The translations under genes and the position numbers were made by a program. 64,000 bases of DNA from Actinokineospora alba (lineage in GTDB: Bacteria > Actinomycetota > Actinomycetes > Mycobacteriales > Pseudonocardiaceae), in assembly GCF_004362515.1 (NCBI RefSeq), contig NZ_SNXU01000001.1, forward strand, positions 1,922,001 through 1,986,000, read 5' to 3'. The notes under the pieces were generated by a model, which saw only the letters and a list, made by a program, of their open reading frames with translations, was not told the DNA's origin and searched no databases. This document shows positions 8,517-16,897 of this stretch, one piece after another. The stretch's first letter is position 1. Every line of letters starts with the position of its first letter.

Positions 8517-9494
8517 TCAGTGCTCGAGGACGGGCAATTCCGCGATCGCGATGTCGCCGGTGAAAGCGACCACCCGCCCGCCTTGAACGCCGACCAGCTG
8601 CAGCTCGTCGATCGCGTCCCGGCCGGTGAGGTCGACGGTGACCCGTTCGGTGTCGGCGGACCGGATATCAACCAGCTTCGCGCGGCCGGCGTGGCCCGCG
8701 CGGATCGTGGCGCCGAGCGATCCGGTGGAGGCGAGCGCGCCCCGCGCGGCGCCGAGTTTGCCCAGGGCGTCGTCGACGGCCGCGAGCAGCGCCGGGCGGT
8801 TTCCCTCGCACATCGCCAGGACCAGCTCCGGGCGCGACCCCATGACCCGGGTGCCGTCGCCGAAGGACCCGGCGGCGAGCGCGAGGGCCAGCGGACCGCC
8901 GTCGGCGCCGCAGGAGGCGAGGACCGCGGCCAGCACGTGCGGCAGGTGCGAGATCCGGGCGACCGCCGCGTCGTGCTCGTCGGCCGTGACCGGGACGACG
9001 TGCGCGCCGCAGTCGATGGCGAGGTCGGCGGCCGCCCGCCACGCCGTCAGGTCGGTGTCGTCATCGGCGACCACGACCCACGCGGCGCCGCGGAACAAGT
9101 CGGCCGTACTCGCCGACCAGCCCGACGCCGACGTCCCGGCCATCGGGTGCCCGCCCGCGAACCGGGTTTCCGGCGCGCTGCGGGCGACCGCGTCGGCGAC
9201 CGGACCCTTGACGCTGACGACGTCGGTGAGCAGGCAGTGCGGTGCCACGTCGGCGACCTGGCGCAAGACCTCGTCGACCGCGGGCAGCGGGACCGCGAGG
9301 ACCACCAGCGCGTCCTCGTCGGCCGCGCGCTTGAGGGCTTCGGTCATGGAGGCGACCGCGAAGCCGTCGGCGGCCGCGGCGTCCGAGTCGGCGGTCGAGC
9401 CGGTGGCGCCCCACACCGTTCTGCCTGCGGCTGCCGCCGCGCGCAGGACCGAACCGCCGATGAGACCCAACCCGATCACGCACACCGATCGCAT
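8517..9494 (-). CDS. tyrA: Prephenate dehydrogenase
   Basis: Converts prephenate to 4-hydroxyphenylpyruvate with NAD(P)+ in tyrosine biosynthesis. The product begins MRSVCVIGLGLIGGSVLRAA, the GxGxxG dinucleotide motif at the very N-terminus. It continues with the family motifs VVLAVPLPAVDEVL, LTDVVSVKGPV and FAGGHPMAGTSASG, the last containing the His-Pro-Met of the active site. The start at 9494 puts the Rossmann motif at the N-terminus; the frame extends 10 codons further to 9524. The C-terminal part could hold an ACT-like regulatory region but is too diverged to call. Confidence 0.9.
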   Translation of the reverse strand: MRSVCVIGLGLIGGSVLRAAAAAGRTVWGATGSTADSDAAAADGFAVASMTEALKRAADEDALVVLAVPLPAVDEVLRQVADVAPHCLLTDVVSVKGPVADAVARSAPETRFAGGHPMAGTSASGWSASTADLFRGAAWVVVADDDTDLTAWRAAADLAIDCGAHVVPVTADEHDAAVARISHLPHVLAAVLASCGADGGPLALALAAGSFGDGTRVMGSRPELVLAMCEGNRPALLAAVDDALGKLGAARGALASTGSLGATIRAGHAGRAKLVDIRSADTERVTVDLTGRDAIDELQLVGVQGGRVVAFTGDIAIAELPVLEH

Positions 9495-9534
9495 CGGGCC
9501 ATCCTGCCCTAGGTCATGATCCACAGGACACGCC

Positions 9535-10749
9535 CTACCCCGACAACGCGTCCAGCGCGAAGGCGGCGTACATCGTCACGCCGTGGGCGAGGGCGGCTTC
9601 GTCGAAGTGGACGCGGTTGGAGTGGTTGGGCGCGGCGTCGGCCGGTTCGGTGTCGGGCGGGCAGCCGCCAAGGAAGGCCATCGCGCCGGGGACCTGCCGC
9701 AGGACGTAGGAGAAGTCCTCCGCCCCCATCAGCGGGTTGGGCTGGACCGTGGAATAGCGCGGGCCCAGCACCTCGGCGGCGATCGCGAGGACGCGGTCGG
9801 CGACCGCGTCATCGTTGACCGTCACCGGGTAACCCGGCTTCACCCACGCCTCGACGGCGCAGCCGTGCGCGGCGCCGACGTGCTCGCAGACGCGGACGAT
9901 CTCCTCGACCATCGTCTTGCGGGTCTGGTCGGACAGCGTGCGCAGCGTCCCCTCCAGCAGCGCGGTCTCCGGGATGATGTTCGTCGTGGTCCCGGCGGTG
10001 ATCTTGGCGACCGTGATCACGGCGGGCTCGAACACGCTGATCCGCCTGGTCAACGCTGTCTGCAGGGCGCCGACCATCGCCGCGGCAGCCGGGATCGGGT
10101 CGAGCGCGTCGGCGGGCATCGAGGCGTGGCCGCCGCGGCCGGTGACCTTGACGTGGAACGAGTCGGCGCCCGCCATGATCGGGCCCGGCCTGCACCGGAT
10201 CACCCCGGAGAGCTCCTTGGACGTGATGTGCAGGGCGAGCGCCTGCTCGACCGGGGTGCCGGCGACGTCGAGCAGGCCCTCGTCGAGCATGAACCGGGCG
10301 CCGTGGTGGCCCTCTTCGCCCGGTTGGAACATGAAGACGACCTGGCCCGCGAGGTCGTCGCGGCGGGCGTGGAGCAGCCGCGCGGCGGACGCGAGCATCG
10401 CGGTGTGGGTGTCGTGGCCGCAGGCGTGCATGGTTCCGGGCTCGGTGGAGGCGTACTCCAGGCCCGTGTCCTCGGTCAGCGGGAGCGCGTCCATATCGCC
10501 GCGAAGGAGCACGGTGGGGCCCGGACGGGCGCCGCGGAGGACCGCCACGACCGAACCGACGGCGTTTCCTTTCACGATCTTGAGGTCAAGACCCTCCAAC
10601 GCGTGCAACACTGCCGCTTGCGTTTTCGGCAGCAAGAGCCCCTGTTCGGGGTGCTTGTGGAGCTGCCTGCGCAGGGAGACTGTTTTAGGTTGCAACGCGT
10701 GGGCGGCTTGGAAAAGGCCGCTGAACCTCGAGTCGTGCGGCATATTCAT
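9535..10749 (-). CDS. M20-family amidohydrolase (peptidase M20D)
   Basis: A 404-residue metal-dependent amidohydrolase of the IAA-amino-acid hydrolase/hippuricase group. Motifs in order: RRQLHKHPEQGL, LLRGDMDALPLTED, HACGHDTHTAML (metal-binding Cys and His), QPGEEGHHGARFML (catalytic and metal-binding Glu), GRGGHAS (His) and MGAEDFSYVL. Such enzymes cleave N-acyl amino acids or related amides; the substrate cannot be told. It is 40 bp upstream of tyrA on the same strand, and the two may share a transcript. Confidence 0.88.
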   Translation of the reverse strand: MNMPHDSRFSGLFQAAHALQPKTVSLRRQLHKHPEQGLLLPKTQAAVLHALEGLDLKIVKGNAVGSVVAVLRGARPGPTVLLRGDMDALPLTEDTGLEYASTEPGTMHACGHDTHTAMLASAARLLHARRDDLAGQVVFMFQPGEEGHHGARFMLDEGLLDVAGTPVEQALALHITSKELSGVIRCRPGPIMAGADSFHVKVTGRGGHASMPADALDPIPAAAAMVGALQTALTRRISVFEPAVITVAKITAGTTTNIIPETALLEGTLRTLSDQTRKTMVEEIVRVCEHVGAAHGCAVEAWVKPGYPVTVNDDAVADRVLAIAAEVLGPRYSTVQPNPLMGAEDFSYVLRQVPGAMAFLGGCPPDTEPADAAPNHSNRVHFDEAALAHGVTMYAAFALDALSG

Positions 10750-10826
10750 CTCTCGATAGTGTCATCGACCCCCAGTTAGGGGGACTGCTTCTTCCGGGTG
10801 ACCTCTTAGCGGAATACGGTGTGGGC

Positions 10827-11312
10827 ATGTCGGAGCAGGAGCCGGTAACGGGCTTCGGAGTGACGGTCGTCCGTGAGGACGGCAAATGGCGCTGCGACCC
10901 GATGGACGCCTCGTCGCTGCGCGAGCTGGACGCGGCGATCACCGAGCTGCGCAAGGCGCGGTCGACCGGCGCGGTGTTCGGTCTCCTCGCCATCGACGAC
11001 GAGTTCTTCCTGCTGCTGCGCCCCAGCCCCGGCGGGGTGTCGCTGCTGCTGTCGGACGCCGCCGCCGCGCTGGACTACGACATCGCCGCCGATGCCCTGG
11101 ACCTGCTGCGGATCGATCCGCCGGAGGACGAGGACGAGGTCTGGCCGGAGGGGTCGCTCGACATCCTCGCCGACCTGGGCCTGCCCGCCGCCGAGATGCA
11201 GGTGATCATCGACGAGATCGACCTGTACCCGGACGAGCAGCTGCAGATGATCGCCCAGCGCCTGGGCTTCGCCGACGAGTACGCGAAGCACCTCGACACC
11301 ATCCTGCAGTGA
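10827..11312 (+). CDS. tRNA adenosine deaminase-associated protein
   Basis: A 161-residue acidic protein typically encoded immediately before tadA in actinobacteria. It has strands around GFGVTVVREDGKWRC, a run of Asp/Glu (DPPEDEDEVWPEG), and a C-terminal helical region ending in YPDEQLQMIAQRLGFADEY. The role is known only by association; it may assist or regulate TadA. The ATG at 10827 is preferred over the in-frame GTG two codons earlier. Its stop overlaps the tadA GTG (GTGA), indicating translational coupling. Confidence 0.85.
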   Translation: MSEQEPVTGFGVTVVREDGKWRCDPMDASSLRELDAAITELRKARSTGAVFGLLAIDDEFFLLLRPSPGGVSLLLSDAAAALDYDIAADALDLLRIDPPEDEDEVWPEGSLDILADLGLPAAEMQVIIDEIDLYPDEQLQMIAQRLGFADEYAKHLDTILQ

Positions 11313-11764
11313 TCCCCGAGGTCGACATGGTGCGGGCGGCGATCACCGCCGCCCGCGACGCCGAGGCGACGGGTGACATCCCTATCGGCGCGGTGGTCTT
11401 CGACCCGGACGGCAAGGTCCTGGCGTCGGCGTGCAACGCCCGTGAAGCCCTCGGCGACCCGACAGCACACGCCGAGATCCTCGCGCTCCGGGCGGCCGCG
11501 GCGGCGTTCGGGGACGGCTGGCGGCTGGCCGGGTGCACGCTCGCGGTGACCGTGGAGCCGTGCACCATGTGCGCCGGGGCGCTGGTTCTGGCACGTATCG
11601 AACGGGTGATTTTCGGGGCCTGGGAGCCGAAGACGGGGGCTGTCGGTTCCCTCTGGGACGTCGTGCGCGACCGCAGGCTCACGCACCGTCCGGAGGTCAC
11701 GGGCGGTGTTCTGGAGGCCGAGTGCGCGGCGTTGTTGGAGGCTTTCTTCGCCTCCCGGCGATGA
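11309..11764 (+). CDS. tadA: tRNA-specific adenosine deaminase
   Basis: Deaminates A34 to inosine in tRNA-Arg(ACG), an essential wobble modification. The zinc-deaminase motifs are complete: TAHAEILAL (His ligand and proton-shuttling Glu) and PCTMCAGALVLARI (PCxxC). From the GTG at 11309 the product has 151 residues and opens MIPEVDMVRAAITAARDAEA, placing the first helix as in other TadA proteins. This GTG overlaps the upstream stop (GTGA), so coupling replaces a separate RBS. An ATG at 11327 is a less likely alternative. Confidence 0.9.
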   Translation: MIPEVDMVRAAITAARDAEATGDIPIGAVVFDPDGKVLASACNAREALGDPTAHAEILALRAAAAAFGDGWRLAGCTLAVTVEPCTMCAGALVLARIERVIFGAWEPKTGAVGSLWDVVRDRRLTHRPEVTGGVLEAECAALLEAFFASRR

Positions 11765-11857
11765 TGTGACCCCCGTCACATTCATGTGGGATTGGGCCGA
11801 ATGCGGGACACCCCTTGACTGAGGGCGAATCAGCCCTCGGACAGGGAGGAATGTCCG

Positions 11858-12067
11858 ATGAGTGTGTTCGACAAGGCCAAGGACAAGGCTGAGCAGGCAC
11901 TGGGTCAGGCCAAGGAGAAGCTGGGCCAGAAGACTGACAACGAGGACCTCGAAGCCTCGGGCAAGGCCGACCAGGCTGAGGGCAGCATCAAGGAAGCGGG
12001 CCACGACCTGCGCGACAAGGCGGGCGCCGCCTTCGAGGACGCCAAGGACAAGCTGCGGCGCGACTGA
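11858..12067 (+). CDS. CsbD family stress protein
   Basis: A 69-residue, Lys/Glu/Ala-rich helical protein with the repeated KAKDKAEQALGQAKEKLG pattern and a GKADQAEGSIKEAG segment typical of CsbD. Family members are induced by general stress in many bacteria; the molecular role is unknown. A clear RBS (GGGAGGA) precedes the ATG. It is monocistronic, between tadA and tRNA-Ser. The Rv0909-like gene at 5657 encodes a similar small amphipathic helical product. Confidence 0.88.
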   Translation: MSVFDKAKDKAEQALGQAKEKLGQKTDNEDLEASGKADQAEGSIKEAGHDLRDKAGAAFEDAKDKLRRD

Positions 12068-12173
12068 CCGCCGCTCGTCCTCCGAGTCCGCCGTCGACCC
12101 GATCGACGGCGGACTCGTCGCGTTTGGCACACCCCCTGACGGCACGCCCACGGCGTTCGGTAATCTCTTTCGC

Positions 12174-12264
12174 GGTGGCGTGTCCGAGCGGCCGAAGGAG
12201 CGCGCCTCGAAAGCGCGTGACGGGTAACCCCCGTCCGTGGGTTCAAATCCCACCGCCACCGCCA
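12174..12264 (+). tRNA. tRNA-Ser (anticodon CGA)
   Basis: A 91-nt class II tRNA. The acceptor stem GGTGGCG / CGCCACC, the TTCAAAT T-loop and a long variable arm (GACGGGTAACCCCCGTC) are all present. The anticodon loop CTCGAAA gives CGA at 12208-12210, decoding UCG. The 3' CCA is encoded. Confidence 0.96.
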
Positions 12265-12267
12265 GCC

Positions 12268-12307
12268 AGAACGCCGGTTCTCTCCACGTGAGAGGACCGG
12301 CGTTCTG
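12268..12307 (+). terminator. Hairpin terminator after tRNA-Ser(CGA)
   Basis: The inverted repeat AGAACGCCGG...CCGGCGTTCT, with inner pairing TCTC/GAGA, begins four bases after the tRNA CCA. It lies between the tRNA and the convergent Imm35-like gene and could serve both. Confidence 0.65.
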
Positions 12308-12314
12308 CTGTTCG

Positions 12315-12578
12315 CTAGAGGTGCCCTATCTGAGTGTCGACCGGGCTGCCCGAGGCGCTGAGAAACGCATCTTTCCCCGACTTCGGCACCACCACGGGGC
12401 CGCCGCCCACGAGGCAGGCTGAGAGTTCCCCGTGCGCCAAGAACCGCCGCGTGTTGTACCCGAACGCCCATGCGTTCGGGAACTCGGTGCACGAACAGAT
12501 GACGACATCCGGCGAATCCGGCCGCACCATGGCGTCCAGCAGCGCTTGGGCGGTCTCGTAGGCGTCCTGCAAGAGCAT
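12315..12578 (-). CDS. Imm35/YrhB-like small protein
   Basis: An 87-residue protein resembling the YrhB/Immunity-35 domain: WAFGYNTRRFLAHGE, then LVGGGPVVVPKSGKDAFLSAS, matching the WxFxYxxxRxL...GNGPIxVDRxTG pattern of that family. Members are found as immunity proteins of polymorphic toxin systems and as orphans. No toxin is adjacent. The ATG at 12578 has GAAGAGA upstream; a TTG at 12605 would add nine residues. The assignment rests on motif resemblance. Confidence 0.65.
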   Translation of the reverse strand: MLLQDAYETAQALLDAMVRPDSPDVVICSCTEFPNAWAFGYNTRRFLAHGELSACLVGGGPVVVPKSGKDAFLSASGSPVDTQIGHL

Positions 12579-12712
12579 CGCGGTCTCTTCTCGGTCGGAT
12601 ATCAAGGGCCCTTATTCCTCACCCGGCGTGGGGATGATCTGCCCTCGCGGGCCTTTCACTGTTAACCAAACAGGTGAAGGATGCCGGGACCGCAGTGAGG
12701 AAGGAACACTCT

Positions 12713-15121
12713 GTGAGAACACCCCGGTTAGTGCTGCTCGGCACCGCCCTGTCGCTCGGCGTGGTCGCCGTGGCCGCTCCGGCCGCGACCGCCGTGCCCA
12801 GTGCGGGTGCGATGATCGCCGAGGTCTACGGCGGCGGCGGTAACTCCGGCGCCACGCTGACCAATGACTTCATCGAGTTGGGAAACGCGGGCTCGACCGA
12901 CGTCTCCCTGGCCGGCTGGAGCGTGCAATACCTGCCCGCTTCCGCGAGCGCGGCGAGCCCGTGGCAGGTCACCCCGCTGGCCGGAGCGCTCGGTGCGAAC
13001 GGTCGCTATCTCGTCGCCGAGGGCGCGGGCGCGGGCGGCACCGTCGCGCTGCCCACGCCGAACGCCAGCGGGAACATCCCGATGTCGGCGACCGGCGGCA
13101 CGGTCGCCCTGGTCAACACGACGACCGCGCTGACCTGCAAGACCGCCGCCGACTGCGCCGCCGACGCGCGCATCGTCGACCTGGTCGGGTATGGCGCCGC
13201 GGTGGTCCGCGAGACCACGCCCACCCCGGCCACGAGCAACACCACCTCGGCGGCCCGTCCCGCGCTCGTCGACACGGACAACAACTCCGCGGACTTCGTG
13301 ATCGGCGCGCCGACGCCGACCAACGCCGCGGGTGAGACGCCCGGTGGCGGCGGTCCCGCACCGACCCCCGCCAAGATCAACGAGATCCAGGGCGCAGGCC
13401 ACCTGTCCGCGATGGACGGCGTCAAGGTCAGCACCACCGGTGTCGTCACCGCGGTCCGGGCCTTCGGCTCCTCGCGCGGCTTCTGGCTGCAGGACCCGCA
13501 GGCCGACGCGAACCCGGCCACCAGCGAGGGCCTGTTCGTCTTCACCGGCTCGACCACCCCGAACCTGGCCGTGGGCGACGCTGTCACGGTCGTCGGCACG
13601 GTCGACGAGTTCTACCCGGACGCCGCCCCCGCGTCGTCGGTCATGCTCGCCACGACCGAGCTGACCAGCGCCACCTGGACGGTCAACTCCAGCGGCAACG
13701 CGCTGCCCGCCGCGGAGGTCCTCACCCCGACCACCGTCCCGAACGCCTACGCGCCGAGCCCCGGTGGGTCCATCGAGGCCCTGCCCCTCGACCCGTCCGC
13801 ATTCGCACTCGACTTCTACGAGTCCCGCGAGGGCATGCGGGTCCAGGTCGACAACGCCCGCGTCGTCGGCGCGACCACCGCGTTCAACGAGGTGTTCGTG
13901 ACCACCAAGCCGGACCAGAACCGCTCCGCCCGCGGCGCGACCGTCTACACCGGCTACGACGACTCCAACAGCGGCAGGCTGCAGGTCCTCTCGCTGATCC
14001 CGTTCGCGCAGCGGCCCTTCCCGCAGGCGAACGTCGGCGACACGCTCGCGGGTGCCACCGCGGGCCCCGTGGACTTCAGCCGGTTCGGCGGCTACGTCCT
14101 GCAGGCCACGCAGCTCGGCGATCACGTTTCCGGCAACCTCCAGCCCGAGGTGACCCGGGCGGAGCGCGGCGGCGAGCTGTCGGTGGCGACCTACAACGTC
14201 GAGAACCTCTCGCCGGTCGACTCGCAGGCGAAGTTCGACCGCCTCGCGCGGGCGATCATCACCAACCTGGCGACGCCGGACATCCTGTCCCTGGAGGAGA
14301 TCCAGGACAACACGGGTCCGGTGAACGACGGCGTCGTGGCGGCGGACCAGACGCTGCGCAAGTTCAGTGACACCATCGTCGCCCTCGGCGGCCCGCGCTA
14401 CGACTGGCGGCAGATCGACCCGATCGACGGCCAGGACGGCGGCCAGCCCGGCGGAAACATCCGCGTGGCTTTCCTGTTCAACCCGGCGCGTGTGTCCTTT
14501 GTGGACAAGCCGGGTGGCGACGCGGTCACCCCGATCGAGGTCACTCAGGGCGAGTTCCCGTTCCAGGCCAAGCTTTCGATCTCCCCGGGCCGCATCGAGC
14601 CGGGCGACGAGGCGTGGGAGAACAGCCGCAAGCCGCTGGTCGGCGAGTTCACCTTCCGCGGCAAGCCGGTGGTCGTGGTGACCAACCACTTCAACTCCAA
14701 GGGCGGCGACCAGCCGCTGTTCGGCCGCTTCCAGCCGCCGAACCGCAGCTCCGAGGTGCAGCGGCTCAAGCAGGCCGCGCTGGTCAACGCGTTCGCGCGC
14801 AAGATCACCGACATCGATCCGTTCGCGAACCTGGTGGTGCTGGGCGACATCAACGACTTCCAGTTCTCCCCGGTGATGGCGAAGCTGACCGAGGGCGGCG
14901 CGCTGCGGGCGCTGATCGACGACCTGCCCGTGACCGAGCGCTACAGCTACGTCTTCCAGGGCAACGCCCAGGCGCTCGACCACATCACGGTGAGCCCGTT
15001 CATCTTCCGGGCGGACTACGACATCGTGCACATCAACGCCGAGTTCGCCGACCAGGCGAGCGACCACGACCCGCAGGTCGTGCGGTTCCACCCGACCAGC
15101 ATCCCCTGGCCGAGCAGCTAG
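12713..15121 (+). CDS. Secreted lamin-tail-domain endonuclease/exonuclease/phosphatase-family protein
   Basis: About 800 residues from the GTG at 12713, which has AGGAAGGA seven bases upstream; an in-frame GTG at 12695 is weaker. A Sec signal peptide (cleavage near ATAVPSA) is followed by a lamin-tail domain (MIAEVYGGGGNSGATLTNDF, WSVQYL). An OB-fold-like region (INEIQGAGHLSAMDGVKV, GFWLQDP) comes next. The C-terminal EEP domain has SVATYNVENLSP, LSLEEIQDN (catalytic Glu), VVTNHFNSKGG, VLGDINDFQ and DHDPQV (catalytic Asp and His). It is predicted to be an extracellular DNase or phosphatase, useful for phosphate scavenging or exogenous DNA degradation. Confidence 0.88.
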   Translation: MRTPRLVLLGTALSLGVVAVAAPAATAVPSAGAMIAEVYGGGGNSGATLTNDFIELGNAGSTDVSLAGWSVQYLPASASAASPWQVTPLAGALGANGRYLVAEGAGAGGTVALPTPNASGNIPMSATGGTVALVNTTTALTCKTAADCAADARIVDLVGYGAAVVRETTPTPATSNTTSAARPALVDTDNNSADFVIGAPTPTNAAGETPGGGGPAPTPAKINEIQGAGHLSAMDGVKVSTTGVVTAVRAFGSSRGFWLQDPQADANPATSEGLFVFTGSTTPNLAVGDAVTVVGTVDEFYPDAAPASSVMLATTELTSATWTVNSSGNALPAAEVLTPTTVPNAYAPSPGGSIEALPLDPSAFALDFYESREGMRVQVDNARVVGATTAFNEVFVTTKPDQNRSARGATVYTGYDDSNSGRLQVLSLIPFAQRPFPQANVGDTLAGATAGPVDFSRFGGYVLQATQLGDHVSGNLQPEVTRAERGGELSVATYNVENLSPVDSQAKFDRLARAIITNLATPDILSLEEIQDNTGPVNDGVVAADQTLRKFSDTIVALGGPRYDWRQIDPIDGQDGGQPGGNIRVAFLFNPARVSFVDKPGGDAVTPIEVTQGEFPFQAKLSISPGRIEPGDEAWENSRKPLVGEFTFRGKPVVVVTNHFNSKGGDQPLFGRFQPPNRSSEVQRLKQAALVNAFARKITDIDPFANLVVLGDINDFQFSPVMAKLTEGGALRALIDDLPVTERYSYVFQGNAQALDHITVSPFIFRADYDIVHINAEFADQASDHDPQVVRFHPTSIPWPSS

Positions 15122-15130
15122 ATCCCGACC

Positions 15131-15167
15131 ACAGCGGGCCCGCGTCACGGTGACGCGGGCCCGCTGT
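15131..15167 (+). terminator. Long perfect hairpin terminator after secreted nuclease
   Basis: A 17-bp perfect stem (starts ACAGCGGGCCCGCG) with a 3-nt loop lies nine bases after the stop codon and is followed by GCTTTGG. Confidence 0.8.
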
Positions 15168-15208
15168 GCTTTGGTGGTCTTAAAGCGACAAGCAGAGAAG
15201 GTGAGCAG

Positions 15209-16636
15209 ATGAGCGACCGCCCGGCTCGGCGAGACCCGTCGAAGTTGGTGGAAGCCCCAGGTTTCCGCGACTACGTCCGCGACGACTGGGGTCCGGCCGA
15301 CCGCCGGGTCCGCGCGGTCCCCGGTGCCGCGGAGGCCGCCGCCGCGCACCGCGCCCGGCTCTCCGCCGCGTTCCCCGGCAAGCGCATCGCCGTGGGCGCG
15401 GGTCGCGCGCCCGTGCGATCCAACGACACGGACTACGAGTTCCGCGCCGACAGCGACTTCGCCTGGCTCACCGGCTGCTACGCCGAGGGCGCCGTGCTCG
15501 TCATGCACCCGGTCGGCGACGGCCACGACGCCGTCCTGCACCTGCGCGAACCCGCCGGGCCCGCCGAGGCGGACTTCTTCGCCAACGCCCGCGACGGCGA
15601 GCTGTGGATCGGCGCCGCCCCCGGCCTCGCCGAATGGGCCGAGGCCCTCGGCATCGCCTGCCGCCCGCTGGAGGAACTGCCCAAGGTCCTGCGCGGGCAG
15701 CTGCCCGAGGTGCTGGCCGCCAAGGGCGTGGAGCCGCTGCTCGACGCGCTGGTCGGGGCGCACAGCTCCGAGCTGCGCACCACCCTCGCCGAGCTGCGCC
15801 GGATCAAGGACGACTGGGAGATCGGGCAGCTCCAGGCCGCCGTCGACGCGACCGTGCTCGGCTTCGCCGACGTCGCCCGCGAACTCCCCGAAGCCGTGCG
15901 TGGCGGCGGTGAGCGCTGGCTGCAGGGCACCTTCGACCGGCGCGCCCGCACCCTGGGCAACGGCCCCGGCTACGCCTCGATCGTCGCCGCGGGTGAGCAC
16001 GCGCCGGTGCTGCACTGGACCCGGTGCGACGGCCCGGTCGCCGAGGACGGCGTGCTGCTGCTCGACGCGGGCGTCGAGATGGGCACCCTCTACACCGCCG
16101 ACGTGACCCGGACGTTCCCCGTGTCCGGCGAATTCAGCGACGCCCAGGCGCGGGTTTACGACTTGGTTTACGAAGCGCACGTCGCGGCGATGGCCGAGGT
16201 CCGCCCGGGTCGCGAATACAAGGCCTTCCACGACACCGCCATGCGCGTGCTCGCCGAGGGCCTGCACGACTGGGGCCTGCTGCCGGGGTCGGTCGACAAG
16301 TCGCTCGACCCGCGGGGGCAGCACCACCGCCGCTACATCGTCTGCGGAGTCGGTCACCTGCTCGGCCTCGACGTGCACGATTGCGCCCGCGCGAGCGCGG
16401 AGTCGTACCACGAAGGGGTGCTCGAAGTAGGTATGGCGCTGACTGTCGAGCCCGGCCTGTACTTCCACCCGAACGACCTCACCGTGCCCCCGGAGCTGCG
16501 CGGAATCGGTGTGCGGATCGAGGACGACCTGATCGTCACCGCCACCGGCAACCAGGTCATCTCCGACGCGCTGCCCATCACCCGCGACGGGATAGCCGAG
16601 TGGGTCCGGGCTCGCGCAGGTAGCCTCGGCTCCTAA
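15209..16636 (+). CDS. pepP: Aminopeptidase P (Xaa-Pro aminopeptidase)
   Basis: A 475-residue M24B peptidase that releases N-terminal residues preceding proline. The N-terminal creatinase-like domain includes the DSDFAWLTGCY motif. The C-terminal pita-bread domain has all five dinuclear metal ligands: LLLDAGVEM (Asp), TADVTRTFP (Asp), GVGHLLGLDVHD (His), LTVEPGLYF (Glu) and RIEDDLIVT (Glu). No signal peptide is seen, so it is cytoplasmic. The ATG is preceded by AGAAGGTGAG. It shares its direction with the small gene that follows 36 bp later. Confidence 0.92.
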   Translation: MSDRPARRDPSKLVEAPGFRDYVRDDWGPADRRVRAVPGAAEAAAAHRARLSAAFPGKRIAVGAGRAPVRSNDTDYEFRADSDFAWLTGCYAEGAVLVMHPVGDGHDAVLHLREPAGPAEADFFANARDGELWIGAAPGLAEWAEALGIACRPLEELPKVLRGQLPEVLAAKGVEPLLDALVGAHSSELRTTLAELRRIKDDWEIGQLQAAVDATVLGFADVARELPEAVRGGGERWLQGTFDRRARTLGNGPGYASIVAAGEHAPVLHWTRCDGPVAEDGVLLLDAGVEMGTLYTADVTRTFPVSGEFSDAQARVYDLVYEAHVAAMAEVRPGREYKAFHDTAMRVLAEGLHDWGLLPGSVDKSLDPRGQHHRRYIVCGVGHLLGLDVHDCARASAESYHEGVLEVGMALTVEPGLYFHPNDLTVPPELRGIGVRIEDDLIVTATGNQVISDALPITRDGIAEWVRARAGSLGS

Positions 16637-16672
16637 GTGGAGTACACAGTCAGGGGAGCGAAGGAGGGCGTC

Positions 16673-16825
16673 GTGTCGAACACAGACCACGACACTCGCA
16701 CGAACGAGGTCAAGGCAGGTAAGCACGCCGCCCCGGAGGGAGCCGAGCGGCATCCGCTGATCGACCTGTCCCGGGATCCGAACCCGGGTCGCGCCGACCA
16801 CGCCGCGCCGGACGACGAAGCCTGA
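16673..16825 (+). CDS. Small charged hypothetical protein
   Basis: About 50 residues from the GTG at 16673, which has AAGGAGGG seven bases upstream, a near-ideal RBS. The product (MSNTDHDTRTNEVKAGKHAA, later HPLIDLSRDPNPGRADH) is hydrophilic, rich in Asp, His and Ala, and probably disordered. I recognise no family. The frame stays open back to 16637 next to the pepP stop but without an RBS. A terminator follows directly, so it is the last gene of the pepP transcript. Confidence 0.6.
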   Translation: MSNTDHDTRTNEVKAGKHAAPEGAERHPLIDLSRDPNPGRADHAAPDDEA

Positions 16826-16836
16826 TCTACCAGGTG

Positions 16837-16870
16837 AAACGCAGGTCATCCCGCGGGATGGCCTGCGTTT
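16837..16870 (+). terminator. Hairpin terminator after small gene
   Basis: The stem AAACGCAGGTCATCCC / GGGATGGCCTGCGTTT contains one G-T pair and a 2-nt centre. An outer CCAGGT/ACCTGG pairing extends it. The right arm ends in GTTTGTCGT. Confidence 0.75.
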
Positions 16871-16897
16871 GTCGTACCTGGGGTGCACCATGGCCCC

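Noticed and set aside
12174..12578. tRNA-Ser(CGA) as an integration site for a mobile element
   Set aside because: No integrase, no direct repeat of the tRNA 3' end and no shift in composition is seen downstream.
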